From the NCBI GenBank assembly GCA_025200525.1, contig CM045762.1, positions 107,968,682 to 108,032,681 of the forward strand: a stretch of 64,000 nucleotides of DNA, given 5' to 3'. Origin of the DNA: Camellia lanceoleosa (lineage: Eukaryota > Streptophyta > Magnoliopsida > Ericales > Theaceae). Positions 23,361-33,840 of this stretch are shown here, in pieces. A program made the translations under genes and the position numbers. The stretch's first letter is position 1, and each line of letters begins with the position of its first letter. The notes under the pieces were generated by a model that saw only the letters and a program-made list of their open reading frames with translations, had not been told where the DNA came from and did no database searches.

Positions 23361-26300
23361 GGGGCATTTGATAAAGGACTGCCCCCAAAGGAATCAACGA
23401 AATGAGAACAGGGCTGCTACAAGTTCAGTGGGGTCTACACCAATTAATAATACCAAAGCACCGGCCAAGCCTAATAACAATAAAGACACAGCGAGACAAG
23501 GCAGAGTGTTTGCATTGGTTCCTGGAGATGTGCAGAATGTAGCAACGGTGGTGTCAGGTACATTTCTGGTTCATGGTCATCCTGCTTTTATCTTATTTGA
23601 TTCCGGCTCTACTCATTCCTATGTGTCAAAATTGTTTGCACAAAACTTAGATAAAACTGAAGAAAAATTGTCCTATGTGTTGTGTGTGTCTTCACCTTTG
23701 GGGGACTTGATGTGTTGTACTTCAGTTTACCTTGATTGTGAACTTGAACTTGGGGATATCCGGGTAAATGCCAACCTGTTACCGCTCGACATGACTTCTT
23801 TCGATATCATTCTGGGCATGGATTGGTTAAGCGAAAATGGTGCAACTATAGATTGTTTGACTAAACAGATCAGTTTCCACCCTCCGGGTCAATCAGAGTC
23901 TATGGTTCAGGGACAGGAAGTGACTTCTCCACCATACATGATTTCTGCGGCCAAGGCGTGTAAATTGATTCAGAAAGGGTGTCAGGGATACTTATGTAGT
24001 GTTTTGGAAGGCCAAGTGGTGAATGGGGATATCAACAGAATTCCAGTTGTTTGCGAATTTCCAGACGTCTTTCCTGAGGAATTACCAGGGCAGTTGATAG
24101 ACCGTGAAATTGAGTTTACCATTGATGTAACACCGGGAACTCGACCCATTTCGAAGACTCCGTATAGAATGTCACCAGTGGAAATGAAGGAATTAAAATT
24201 GCAGTTGCAAGATCTGTTAGATAAGGGATTTATCCGTCCAAGTGTGTCTCCGTGGGGAGCGCCAGTGTTGTTTGTAAAGAAGAAGGACAGAACACTCCGG
24301 CTTTGTATTGATTATAGGGAACTTAATAAAGTCACCATCAAGAACAAGTACCCATTACCAAGAATCGATGACCTCTTCGATCAACTTCAGGGAGCACAAA
24401 TCTTTTCCAAGATTGATCTACGGTCCGGGTACCATCAATTAAAAGTGCGAACTGAGGACGTGGAAAAGACAGCTTTTCGAACCCGGTATGGACACTATGA
24501 ATTTTTGGTTATGCCCTTCGGAGTCACTAATGCGCCAGCAGCTTTTATGGATTTAATGAACCGCGTTTTCAAGCCTTATCTGGATGATTTTGTAGTGGTC
24601 TTTATTGACGATATACTCATCTATTCAAAGGATACCGAAGCTCATGAGACTCACCTTCGTTTGATCCTTCAAACCCTCTGGGAAAGGAAACTGTATGCAA
24701 AGCTGAAGAAGTGTGAATTTTGGCTCTTTGAGGTGGCATTTTTGGGGCATATTATCACAAAGGAAGGAGTTTCTGTTGATCCACACAAGATTAAGGCAAT
24801 CATAAAGTGGCCAACTCCGACTAACGTAACCGAGGTGCGTAGTTTTATGGGATTGGCTGGCTACTATCGGAGATTTGTTCAAGATTTCTCAAAAATTGCA
24901 GTGCCACTTACACAATTGACACGGAAGGGAATTCCATTTGAATGGTCAGAAGAGCGAGAATCTGCCTTCCAGACATTGAAGACAAAGTTGACAACAGCAC
25001 CAGTTTTGGCCTTGCCATCCGGTATAAAAGGGTTTGTAATTTACAGTGACGCTTCACACAAAGGATTAGGTTGTGTACTTATGCAAAGTGGACGAGTCAT
25101 CGCTTATGCTTCTCGGCAGTTGAAACCTCACGAGAAAAATTATCCCACACACGATCTTGAGCTGGCAGCGGTAGTCTTTGCCTTAAAGATGTGGAGACAT
25201 TATTTGTATGGTACCACCTGCGAGATTTATACTGACCATAAAAGCCTCAAGTACCTTTTTACTCAGAACGAATTGAATATGCGGCAGCGAAGATGGTTGG
25301 AACTTATCAAGGATTATGATTTGCAGATTCATTACCATCCAGGCAAAGCCAACACAGTTGCGGATGCGCTTAGTCGAAAGAGTATGGGAACATTGGCACA
25401 TCTCATGATAAAGCAAAAAGAGTTAGTTCACGAATTAGCGAAAATGGAGATAGATCTCGTAATGCCTGATCAAGAAGCTTCACTAGCAGCCATAAAAGCT
25501 CAACCAACTCTACTTGAAGAGATTAAGGTACGCCAAATGGAAGATGAAGCTCTGAAGAAGATATGTGAAGAATTGGGAACAAAATCGAAACCGGGATTCA
25601 GTTTGGTAGATTCAGTGCTCAAATATCAAAACCGAATATGTGTCCCCAATGTTTTAAACCTTAAACGACAACTAATGGAAGAGGCACATACCTCGAGATT
25701 TGCAATGCACCCAGGGAGTACGAAAATGTACCGAGACTTGAAGCAAAATTTCTGGTGGCCAGGTATGAAGAGGGAGATTGCAGAATTTGTCGCTAAGTGT
25801 TTGCAATGCCAACAAGTTAAGGCGGAGCATCAGAGACCGGCAGGTTTACTACAGTCCCTCCCAATTCCGGAGTGGAAATGGGAGCATCTAACCATGGATT
25901 TTGTTGTAGGATTGCCACGGACTCCACGGGGTATGAATTCAATTTGGGTCATTGTTGACCGATTAACTAAATCCGCCCACTTCTTGCCAGTAAAAACTCA
26001 GTATAATGCAGATAAATTGGCAGAAATTTATGTGAATGAAATTGTAAGACTTCATGGTGTTCCAGTGTCAATAGTGTCAGATAGGGATCCTAAGTTTGTT
26101 TCCAGATTCTGGCAAAGTTTACAAAAAGCAATGGGTACAGAATTAAAGTTTAGCACGGCTTTCCACCCCCAGACCGATGGTCAGTCCGAGAGAACGATTC
26201 AAACCCTAGAAGATATGCTCCGGATGTGTGTACTGGATTTTCAAGCAAGTTGGGAAACTCACCTGCCGTTGATAGAATTTGCATACAACAATAGCTATCA

Positions 26301-26937
26301 CTCAAGTATAGATATGGCACCTTATGAAGCGTTGTATGGAAGACCATGCCGTTCTCCTGTGTGTTGGGCTAAAGTTGGAGATAAATCTTTGTTGGGGCCT
26401 GAAATTGTTCAATTAACGACAGAAAAAGTTCAAGTTATTCAGGAAAGATTGAAAATTGCTCAAAGTAGGCAGAAAAGTTATGCGGACAACCGACGGAGGG
26501 ATTTGGAATTTGAAGTTGACAGTCATGTTTTTGTGAAAGTCACTCCGCTGAAAGGACACCCAAGATTCGGAAAGAAAGGTAAGTTGACGCCCTGATATGT
26601 TGGTCCCTTCAAGATTCTAGAGAGAATTGGTCCGGTAGCCTACCGGGTTGCCCTTCCGCCACATATGAGTCAAGTGCATAACGTGTTTCACGTCTCTATG
26701 CTTCGGGGATATCTTCCGGACCCGTCACATGTTATTGATTACCATCAGATTGAGTTGGATGACAAGTTGAGTTACGAAGAAAAACCAATTCGCATTTTAG
26801 ACAGACAAGTAAAACAATTGCGAAACCGTGGAATCCCCATGGTCAAAGTTGAGTGGCAAGAACATTATGGGACTGACGCAACGTGGGAAAGAGAAGAAGA
26901 AATGCAACGGCAATACCCACACCTGTTTCAACCCTAA
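23361..26937 (+). pseudogene. pol: pol of element D: PR, RT, RNase H, INT, chromodomain; one stop
   Basis: A long open frame (1075 codons from 23368 to the TGA at 26593-26595) continues in frame for 114 codons to a TAA at 26935. Protease: FDSGST around residue 78. Reverse transcriptase: about residues 250-430, with [10 protein letters not shown] and catalytic FIDDIL near 412. RNase H: YSDAS near 560, ending [15 protein letters not shown]. Integrase: zinc finger at about 772-815, catalytic Asp near 843 and 904 and Glu near 940 ([11 protein letters not shown]). Downstream of the stop lies the conserved VHNVFHVSML region and a Tekay-type chromodomain (PIRILDRQVKQLRNRGIP). All visible catalytic residues are intact. 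The stop corresponds to CGA to TGA and removes the chromodomain, which in this lineage is thought to guide integration into heterochromatin. The protein would be processed from a Gag-Pol precursor. Confidence 0.95.
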
Positions 26938-26969
26938 GGTAACACAAGTTTGGAGGACCAAACTTATTT

Positions 26970-26982
26970 AAGGGGGGGAGAG
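26970..26982 (+). other. Polypurine tract of element D
   Basis: AAGGGGGGGAGAG lies directly before the 3' LTR. Confidence 0.9.
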
Positions 26983-29065
26983 TGTAATGACCCGACCCTC
27001 GTCCGTATTCTTCATGTATTTCATCCCTTGTTTTGTGCTTTAAACATGTTTGCTGAAAACTTCATGAAAAATTATAGGTAAGGAAACGAAATGCACGTTT
27101 ATGAATGATTATCTGTTGCTCAAGAAAGATATCTGTTCCATTAGAATGTTGGCATCAGAAATTGAAAGCCTTAATAGCTTAATTGTCAGGAATTGATTAT
27201 ATATCTATGATCAGCATAATTTTTAGGTAATTTTAAGCATGTTCGTGAAGTTTCAATTTCGGAATGATTAAACGATTCATTTTTGTCCTATATGCCTTAC
27301 TTGTGGATATATATAGTGATGACTCTATGGTTTTTGGTCAAAAACGTGGGCATCATTTTGGGAGAGAAAATAAGAGAAGGAAAGAAGAGGAATTGGGGAA
27401 ATAGGGATTCAACAAGGAATTTGAGCAAATTGTTAGAGGTTTGGGAATAAATTCAAGGTAAGCTCAAGATTATAACAATTTAAGAGTTGTAAATTATGTT
27501 CTTATTGCTTCATGTATAGATTTCATGTCTAACTGATGAGGGTTTTCATCAATTGGTGCTTTTGACACTTAACTTGGATACTTTGTGAAATCAAGCTTCA
27601 ATCCTTGGTTTATACCATCACCTCATGAATATATGTATACATATCATGTGTCATGTTCTTGAATCCAAGAATGAAATTGAGAGAGAGAAATGGCTTGGTT
27701 AAGCTTATAACCTTGTTTAAATTCCCATGTTTACGTGAATTCATGTTAGGGATATTAGGTTGAAGTATTGCATGAATGTAACCTTTGATTTCATGGAAAA
27801 TGAGTTTGAGTTGCTAAATTGGGGATTGGAATCTGGCTGCCCTGAATCTGGGTCGCCGTCCGCCGAGCGAGGTCGTACGCCGGCGGGAGAATGCACCTCT
27901 CCAGCTTTTTCGAAATTACCTCGTCGCCGAAAGCGAGAACTTCCGCCGAGCGTAAAAATCAATCATTCAATATTTTTGGTAACTTTATCTGTCGCCGAGC
28001 GACAAGTTTGCGCCGAAGCGAGGATCGCTTCAATGAAAAATATGGTTGTTCGGTTTTTGCTTGACTCTCGTGTTTTAGAATATTTTTCGATGGGTTATGA
28101 GAATTGTAACTTCATGTAAAATGTAAGGATTCAGGAAATAAAGTAAGAAAGGAAAGGAAACTAATGTATAAGTTTAACTGTGTGCAGGACACACTCCAGG
28201 AGGAAGTAACACGCCATCTCGATACTGTGAGTAGTAATACTTCTTTAAATGTTATGCAATAATGCCAATGTATCAAGGCATAGAAAACAATTATGTTCAT
28301 GTCCCAAGCATGTAACGTACTTAAGCTAATGTTTAACGTTTAATAATGTTAATGCTAATGTCAACGTGAAGTATGTAAGGAAAAAGGAATTGCAAGGGCC
28401 GTAGTGCCATTTTCAAGGGCCGTAGTGCCAACATGTTTACAAGGGCTATATGCCATTTTCAAGGGCCGTAGTAGTGCCAACATGTTATCAAGGGCTTTAT
28501 GCCACATTTCCAAGGGCCTCGTGCCACCACTTTCAAGGGCTTATAGCCGCCAAATTATGTTACAAGATTTAGCCTAAGGCTATTATGTATGCGATACAGA
28601 CTCAGACGAACGTATTGATATGTGAAATGATCAAGCTAGAGAAGGTTTTATTTATGTATTATTACTCATTGAGCCCGGCTCACTCTTTATTATGTCTGTT
28701 TCTGTAGGTCCTCAATCAGGAGGTCAGTCCTAGCCCTGATGCTGCCTTCTTTTGTCAACCTTTACGTGTCCAGGCACCAGACCAGACCAATTATGTTTTG
28801 TGGGTTAATTTTTGAGTGCCATCTAAGATTATTGTACACAACCCGCATGTGGTTGTTACCAATGGACAAACTTTATTTGCTTATAAGGATGTATGTGTTT
28901 TGTGAGATCCTGGCATGTTAACAATAGCTCAATGGAATGTCTATTTTATATTACTACTTTATGCTTCCGGCAAGGCCCCATATATATATATATATATATT
29001 AGGTTTTATGTCCATTTATGCATAGGTCATGTCCAAACTTTTAGGGGCAGGTTATGGGTGTGACA
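26983..29065 (+). repeat. 3' LTR of element D
   Basis: Same length as the 5' LTR (2083 bp) and collinear with it. Strong local disagreement with the 5' copy occurs at 27830-28045 and at isolated CG-containing words (for example near 28175-28195 and 28590-28610); most other segments differ only by scattered substitutions and short indels. Confidence 0.95.
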
Positions 29066-29661
29066 GTTGCCCTATCTGCGCAGTCGGCCCTTTTGGTAGG
29101 TGAACTTGACTTGTTTTGATTTTGGTTGCCTATGGCATCTAACGATCCCAACTCGTTTTGCAGACGGTCAGTAGGATCGCCGACTTGGGCCACCGCCTAC
29201 ACGATGCCCTTGAGAGGATTGACCGTATGCAGTTAGAAGTGGGCAATCAAAAGAGCAGGGTCAAGTTTTAGATGATGAGAGCCGCAATGGAGATTATGCG
29301 AGCCAAAGCCGAAGTAGAAAGGGCTCGGACCGCCGATCATCTCCGTTCTAATGCCGAAGATAGGGCGAATGCGAGCAAAGAATCGCTTAGGCTAGCCGAG
29401 GAGGCGCTTAAAAAGATGGAGATTGAGTTAGTACAGTTGAAGGCAGCCAAGGAAAAGGCAGAATCTGAGGCTTCTGCCGCATTCGAAGCAGGAAAAGGCG
29501 CTGACTTCGAGGAATACGTAGATGAAGTCCCCAAGTTTGAGAATCTGGGGTTCAAACATGGGTGGCTTAAGGCCCTTGATGTCGTTGGGGTTACATTGGC
29601 CTTGCCAATTCCTTATGAGCATGTGGACGTTGAGCCACTTGAGTCTGACCTCGAGGATTGA
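29066..29661 (+). pseudogene. Antisense Transposase_28-like gene of element B, 3' part (first tail copy)
   Basis: Sequence resumes after element D. A short segment continues the interrupted frame (SAQSALL), then GT at 29096 and TTTTGCAG at 29155-29162 delimit a probable ~67-base intron. The following exon encodes an acidic, Glu/Lys/Ala-rich coiled coil (29163-29500) ending in FENLGFKHGWLKALD and a TGA at 29659-29661. One in-frame TAG at 29269-29271 breaks it. The coiled coil followed by a Gly-Phe-x-His-Gly-Trp motif recurs in two further copies downstream (30856-31777 and 32318-32660). The role is unknown; coiled coils suggest self-association. Confidence 0.7.
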
Positions 29662-29875
29662 TCTGGGAGTCATTCGAATTTTATGAAATGCCTTCCCTTT
29701 TGATGTATGTTTTTGTTAGTTTCGAGTAGTTTTCATGTATAAATTGGTTACTGTCTGCGCTCAATTTATTAATGAAAATTATCTTGTCATTTCACTACTA
29801 CTTATGCGCAGTTTGTGATGTTATGTTGGTGAAGAATTTTTGCCTTTCACTACATTAGATAAAATGATTACTCTG
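29662..29875 (+). other. 3' UTR-like sequence after the first tail copy
   Basis: AT-rich sequence with AATTTATTAATGAAAATT near 29764, plausible as the end of the antisense transcript. No gene. Confidence 0.45.
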
Positions 29876-30780
29876 TTGAGCTTTCTACGATTGAATATCA
29901 TGGCAATATTGACTTATCATTCGTATGCCGAATAGTTCGTTACTTTGTTGAGCTTTCTACGATTGAATATCATGGCAATATTGACTTATCATTCGTATGC
30001 CGAATAGTTCGTTACGCCGTTGAGCTTTCTACGATTGAATATCATGGCAATATTGACTTGTCATTCATATACTGAATAGTTCATGGGTATTATGCTGAAC
30101 CAATTCATGGGTCGGCTGGGGCACTCAATCTGAATAGATTGATTAATCTGCCCTTGCCCCAGGCGGTGCATGATCATTCGGGCGCCGGATGAGATGAACT
30201 TAGGAGTTTTGAAGTCGATTCATGGGTCGGCTGGAGCACTTAAGCCGAATATATTGATATACATTAGATAAAATGATTACTCTGTTGAGCTTTCTATGAT
30301 TGAATATCATGGCAATATTGACTTATCATTCGTATGCCGAATAGTTCGTGGGTATTATGCTGAACCGATTCATGGACCGGCTGGGGCACTCAATCCGAAT
30401 AGATTGATTAATCTGCCCTTGCCCCAGGTGGTGCATCATCATTTGGGCGCCGGATAAGACGAACTTCGGAGCTTTGAAGTCGATTCATGGGTCGGCTGGA
30501 GCACTTGAGCCGAATAGAGTAATTAATCTATTTGACCCTGCCCCAGGCAGTGTATGATCCAGTTGGTGCCGGATGAGACGAACTCAGGAGCTTTGAAGTC
30601 GATTCATGGGCCGGCTGGGGCACTTGAGCCGAATAGATTGATTAATCCGCCCTTGCCCCAGGCGGTGCCTGATCATTCGGGCGCCGGACGATTGCTCCAG
30701 GCGATGCATGATCCAGTCGGCGCCGGGAAATTGTGGTTTTCACAATTAATGAGATCGCCTCGAGGGTGCTGCCTCTGTAA
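29876..30780. repeat. Compound tandem repeats (72-bp units, then ~110-270-bp units) in element B
   Basis: TTGAGCTTTCTACGATTGAA starts at 29876, 29948 and 30020, giving three 72-bp copies, and again near 30285. From about 30086 a longer unit repeats, marked by ATTCATGGG(T/C)CGGCTGG near 30107, 30217, 30370, 30485 and 30603, with CCTTGCCCCAGG and GGGCGCCGGA. The small ORF at 30554-30787 is a product of the repeat. No gene. Confidence 0.85.
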
Positions 30781-30855
30781 AGGATAAATGATTAAAGGTA
30801 CAACTTTTATAAGCATAGTAAACAACTGACTCGAGCTTTTGAAGGTATCGTGTGA

Positions 30856-31777
30856 ATGTCGAACAGACTCTTCTTTAACAGTAGAGGGGAAGCGAGGACG
30901 CTAGCTGAGCTGGATGGAGACATGAATCGAGGTAGTTACCCTTCGCGCACAGGGAGTAGGAGTTCCAGGGATCGAGAGAGGCGTCAGTCTCCTCGACGTC
31001 GAAGCAGGTCGCCCAGGCGGGACAAGCAGTCGCAGGGCAGATCTCCTCAACCTCGAGTAGAGAGGGGATCTGACGTGAATTCGTGCCCATTAAGCTTTGC
31101 GGTATTTGTGGGGAATAGACCCATAACAGAGGCGGACTCGATCGTTCGAGACCCAAATGTAGCGGTCGAGTTTGCTCGACAAATTTTTCCTCCTGTGGTT
31201 CAGCAATCGATGGTAGGTCGACAGGACTACGAAGTATTTTCGTGAAGGCGTTCACGGGGCGGTGAAGGGGCTTTACACTGCCTATGAAATCAGCATGCGG
31301 CTGCGCGCTGCTTGCCAAGAAATGGAGAAGAAGAAGGAACGTATTCGAAGTTTGGAGGCTCGTGCGGAGGCGGCTGAGTGCTAGTTAAGGAAGACCAAAG
31401 CGGCTCAGGCACTACCCGCCGGGCAGGGAAACCCAATCGTGGAAGAAAGGGTTACCAGTCAGCTCATCAGTACCGCGCTCGCCGATCGTGAGATGGCGAG
31501 TATGTTCGCAATGGAGACCGCGAAGGGGAAGGCCTATGAAAAAGGTTTTCATGAAGGCCGAAAAGTTGGAATCGAAAAGACTAAGGAGAAACTTGCCGAA
31601 GATGTTTGCCGATATGAAAATCGTGGATTTAGGCACGGTTGGATCAAGGCATCTCAAGCCGCAGAAGCTCTTCGAGCATCGGGCATTGATTCGACATCGC
31701 CACTCTACCACAGTAAACGTTTTCCATTTTTCGCTTTTGAAGTCGAGAAGAGTGAGGATGAGGGTGACGCCGTATAA
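30856..31777 (+). pseudogene. Second tail copy of the antisense gene, with an RS-rich segment and coiled coil
   Basis: The ORF starts ATG TCG AAC at 30856. It holds an Arg/Ser-rich stretch (about 30950-31065; QSPRRRSRSPRR) like RS domains of splicing factors, then FAVFVGNRPITEADSI, then a frameshift near 31220. The frame continues with a basic coiled coil (EMEKKKERIRSLEARAEAAE, about 31310-31380), an in-frame TAG at 31381-31383 and a final segment 31439-31777 with YENRGFRHGWIKA and an acidic C-terminus. The last part matches the end of the first tail copy, so this is a duplicated or rearranged 3' portion of the antisense gene. An AATAAA-like GAATAAAAATG follows at about 31843. Confidence 0.6.
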
Positions 31778-32317
31778 GTATATCTATTGTAAGGTTGAAA
31801 TGTAGATCACGTTCAAAACTATGTAATTTATTGTTTGTTTGATTGAATAAAAATGTTCTATTATAAATATTTCGTTGCAGTTCGTATTCGGCATGTACGT
31901 GTTTCGTTTTATTGTATACATGTTTGAATGAATGTATAAATGTTGATTGGTCCGAGTATCTGTTAAGTGTCCAGTGATACGCCAGTTTCTGGGCAGGGTC
32001 GACCCATATGTGATAGCCATTTATTCCTGAATGATGCCATTGTAACTTGAGGAAGCCGAAAACCAGTGAGTAGAGTGGTTACGACAAATTCGACTCGGCT
32101 CGGGGCCTGGATTTTTGGCCAGCGCATGTGCTTCAAAAAGTCGTTTGGATAACTAGACCGTGGTGAATGTCAACCGACGTTTGTCTCATAGAGTTTAGCG
32201 TTAATGCAATCGCCTCGGGATTGGGCCCTCGAGATCGCTGCCAATATTGAAAATAAAAGGAGTGGGCGCTTTGCGCAGATAAACAATCACTTATTATGTG
32301 AGGTGAGATAAGTTGGG
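31778..32317. other. Spacer between second and third tail copies
   Basis: A 3' UTR-like AT-rich part (31780-31960) is followed by GC-richer DNA with CGGCTCGGGGCC near 32095. No recognisable gene. Confidence 0.45.
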
Positions 32318-32660
32318 ATGTTAGTTAGGGAGGCTCGGAGTTCAGCCGAGCTTGGTGTTGCAATGGAGCGTGGCAGAGGACCCATCCGTATGGGAGGTAG
32401 GGCGTCCAAAAGTTGGCATGAGTCTTCAAGTCATCGAAGCAGATCACCCCGAAAGGAACGGCAACGACCGTTGGGTTTATCCTTCCTTGTCTTGGATCTT
32501 TGCCTTGACATTGTCAATGGTATCAGGGGAAGTTTGGCAATGCGCAAGTCATGGGCTTGGGCACAATTGGCTCAAGGCATTGCAAACCGTGGAGGACTTC
32601 CGGGTGACGGGAGTTGATTCGGCGCTGCCGCTTTACCAATGCGTCTTTTCCCCTTTTTAG
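32318..32660 (+). pseudogene. Third, shortest tail copy of the antisense gene
   Basis: One frame begins with a Ser/Arg-rich stretch (SSSHRSRSPRKERQRP, about 32424-32475). Another frame carries LGHNWLKALQTVEDFRVTGV (about 32558-32620), which matches the GFRHGWIKASQAAEALRASGI end of the second copy. The change of frame shows a broken, internally deleted copy. A duplicated polyadenylation-like region follows. Confidence 0.55.
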
Positions 32661-32682
32661 CTTTTGAGGTTGAAACTGGGTA

Positions 32683-32800
32683 TTGTAATGCTCAAACGCG
32701 GATTGCGTTTATGTAACAACTGTTTCATCAAATAAAAACTGTAATGCTCAAATGCGGGTTAGGTTTATGTAACAATTGTTTGATCAAACAAAAAGTTTTA
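32683..32800 (+). repeat. Tandem duplication of a 3' UTR segment (~56 bp x2)
   Basis: The block from GTAATGCTCAAACGCGG to ATCAAATAAAAACT is repeated at once with few changes (second copy from about 32739). Both contain CAAATAAAA or CAAACAAAA, like plant polyadenylation signals. Confidence 0.8.
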
Positions 32801-32895
32801 TTTCAAACATCTGCGTCTTATTCTGAATTTTTTATATGCTTAGTTAAGCACCTTATTTCGGATGTTGGCGTGTTTTGTATTGTTTTGTTTTGTTC

Positions 32896-33840
32896 GTGCC
32901 GAAGGGTACTCCGAATACGGAGGTATGATCTGCCCTAGGGTGTTTTGCGCCAGAGGCGCTGCGGATTCGAAGTCTTAATCGGCCCAAAGACAACCTGCGC
33001 CGATGGGGCTCCGTAACTGGCGTTTCGTATGTGGAGTAAACTGATGATGTGTTGCCCTCGAATATAGTTCGATTGGCTTAGTTCAGGCCAATCAGTAGCG
33101 GCCTGGCTTGAAAACATGGCCGACCAGATTAATCAACGCCATAAATCTGTTTGAGCGCTCCGAACCTGGAGACTTGATCGGTCGTAAAGTGTTGTGCACC
33201 AAAGGGGGCTTCGAATCCGGAGACATAATGTGGCCAATCGTGATATCCACGAAGGGCGCTCCGAATCCGAAGTCTTAATCGGCCCTAAGGTGTCATGCAC
33301 CAAAGGGGGCTCCGAATACGGAGACTTAATGTGGCCAATCGTGATATCCATGAAGGGCGCTCCGAATCCGGAGTCTTAATCGGCCCTAAGGTGTCATGTA
33401 CCAAAGGGGGCTCCGAATCTGGAGACTTAAGGTGGCCAATCATGATATCACGGAGGACGCTCCGAATTCGAAGTCTTAATCAACCCTAAGGTGTCATGCC
33501 CCAAAAGGGGCTCCGAATCCGGCGACTTAAGGTGGCCAATCGTGAAATCCACGAAGGGCGCTCCGAATACGGAGTCTTAATCGGCCCTAAGGTGTCACGC
33601 ACCAAAGGGGGCTCTGAATCCGGAGACCTAATCGGCCCTAAGGTGTCATGCACCGAAAGGGGCATCAAATCTGGAGACTTAATCAGCCCTAAGGTGTCAT
33701 GCACCAAAGTGGGCTCAGAATTCGAAGACTTAATGTGGCCAATCGTGATATCCACGAAGGGCGCTCCGAATCCAGAGTCTTAATCGGCCCTAAGGTGTCA
33801 TGCTCCAAAGGAGGCTCCGAATCCGGAGACTTAATGTGGC
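32896..33840. repeat. ~50-bp two-type tandem array of element B, left block
   Basis: Degenerate units start near 32896; regular units run from about 33150 to 33840. The two monomer types are the same as in the main block at 36193-39860. The array was one block until solo LTR E inserted at 33840/36193. The many 60-100-codon ORFs on both strands are by-products of the repeat. Confidence 0.93.

Larger units (their letters stand above)
20185..29065 (+). mobile_element. Element D: nearly intact Tekay/Del chromovirus (Ty3/gypsy), 8.9 kb
   Basis: Two 2083-bp LTRs (20185-22267, 26983-29065) begin TGTAATGACCCGACC and end GGGTGTGACA. They enclose an iMet primer site, gag-pol with C-terminal chromodomain, and a polypurine tract. 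Flanks are ATAGC and GTTGC, only 3 of 5 identical. Removing one copy restores the reading frame of the interrupted Transposase_28-like gene, so a diverged 5-bp duplication is likely. The coding region has one frameshift and two stops, so this copy is inactive but young in structure. Confidence 0.95.
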
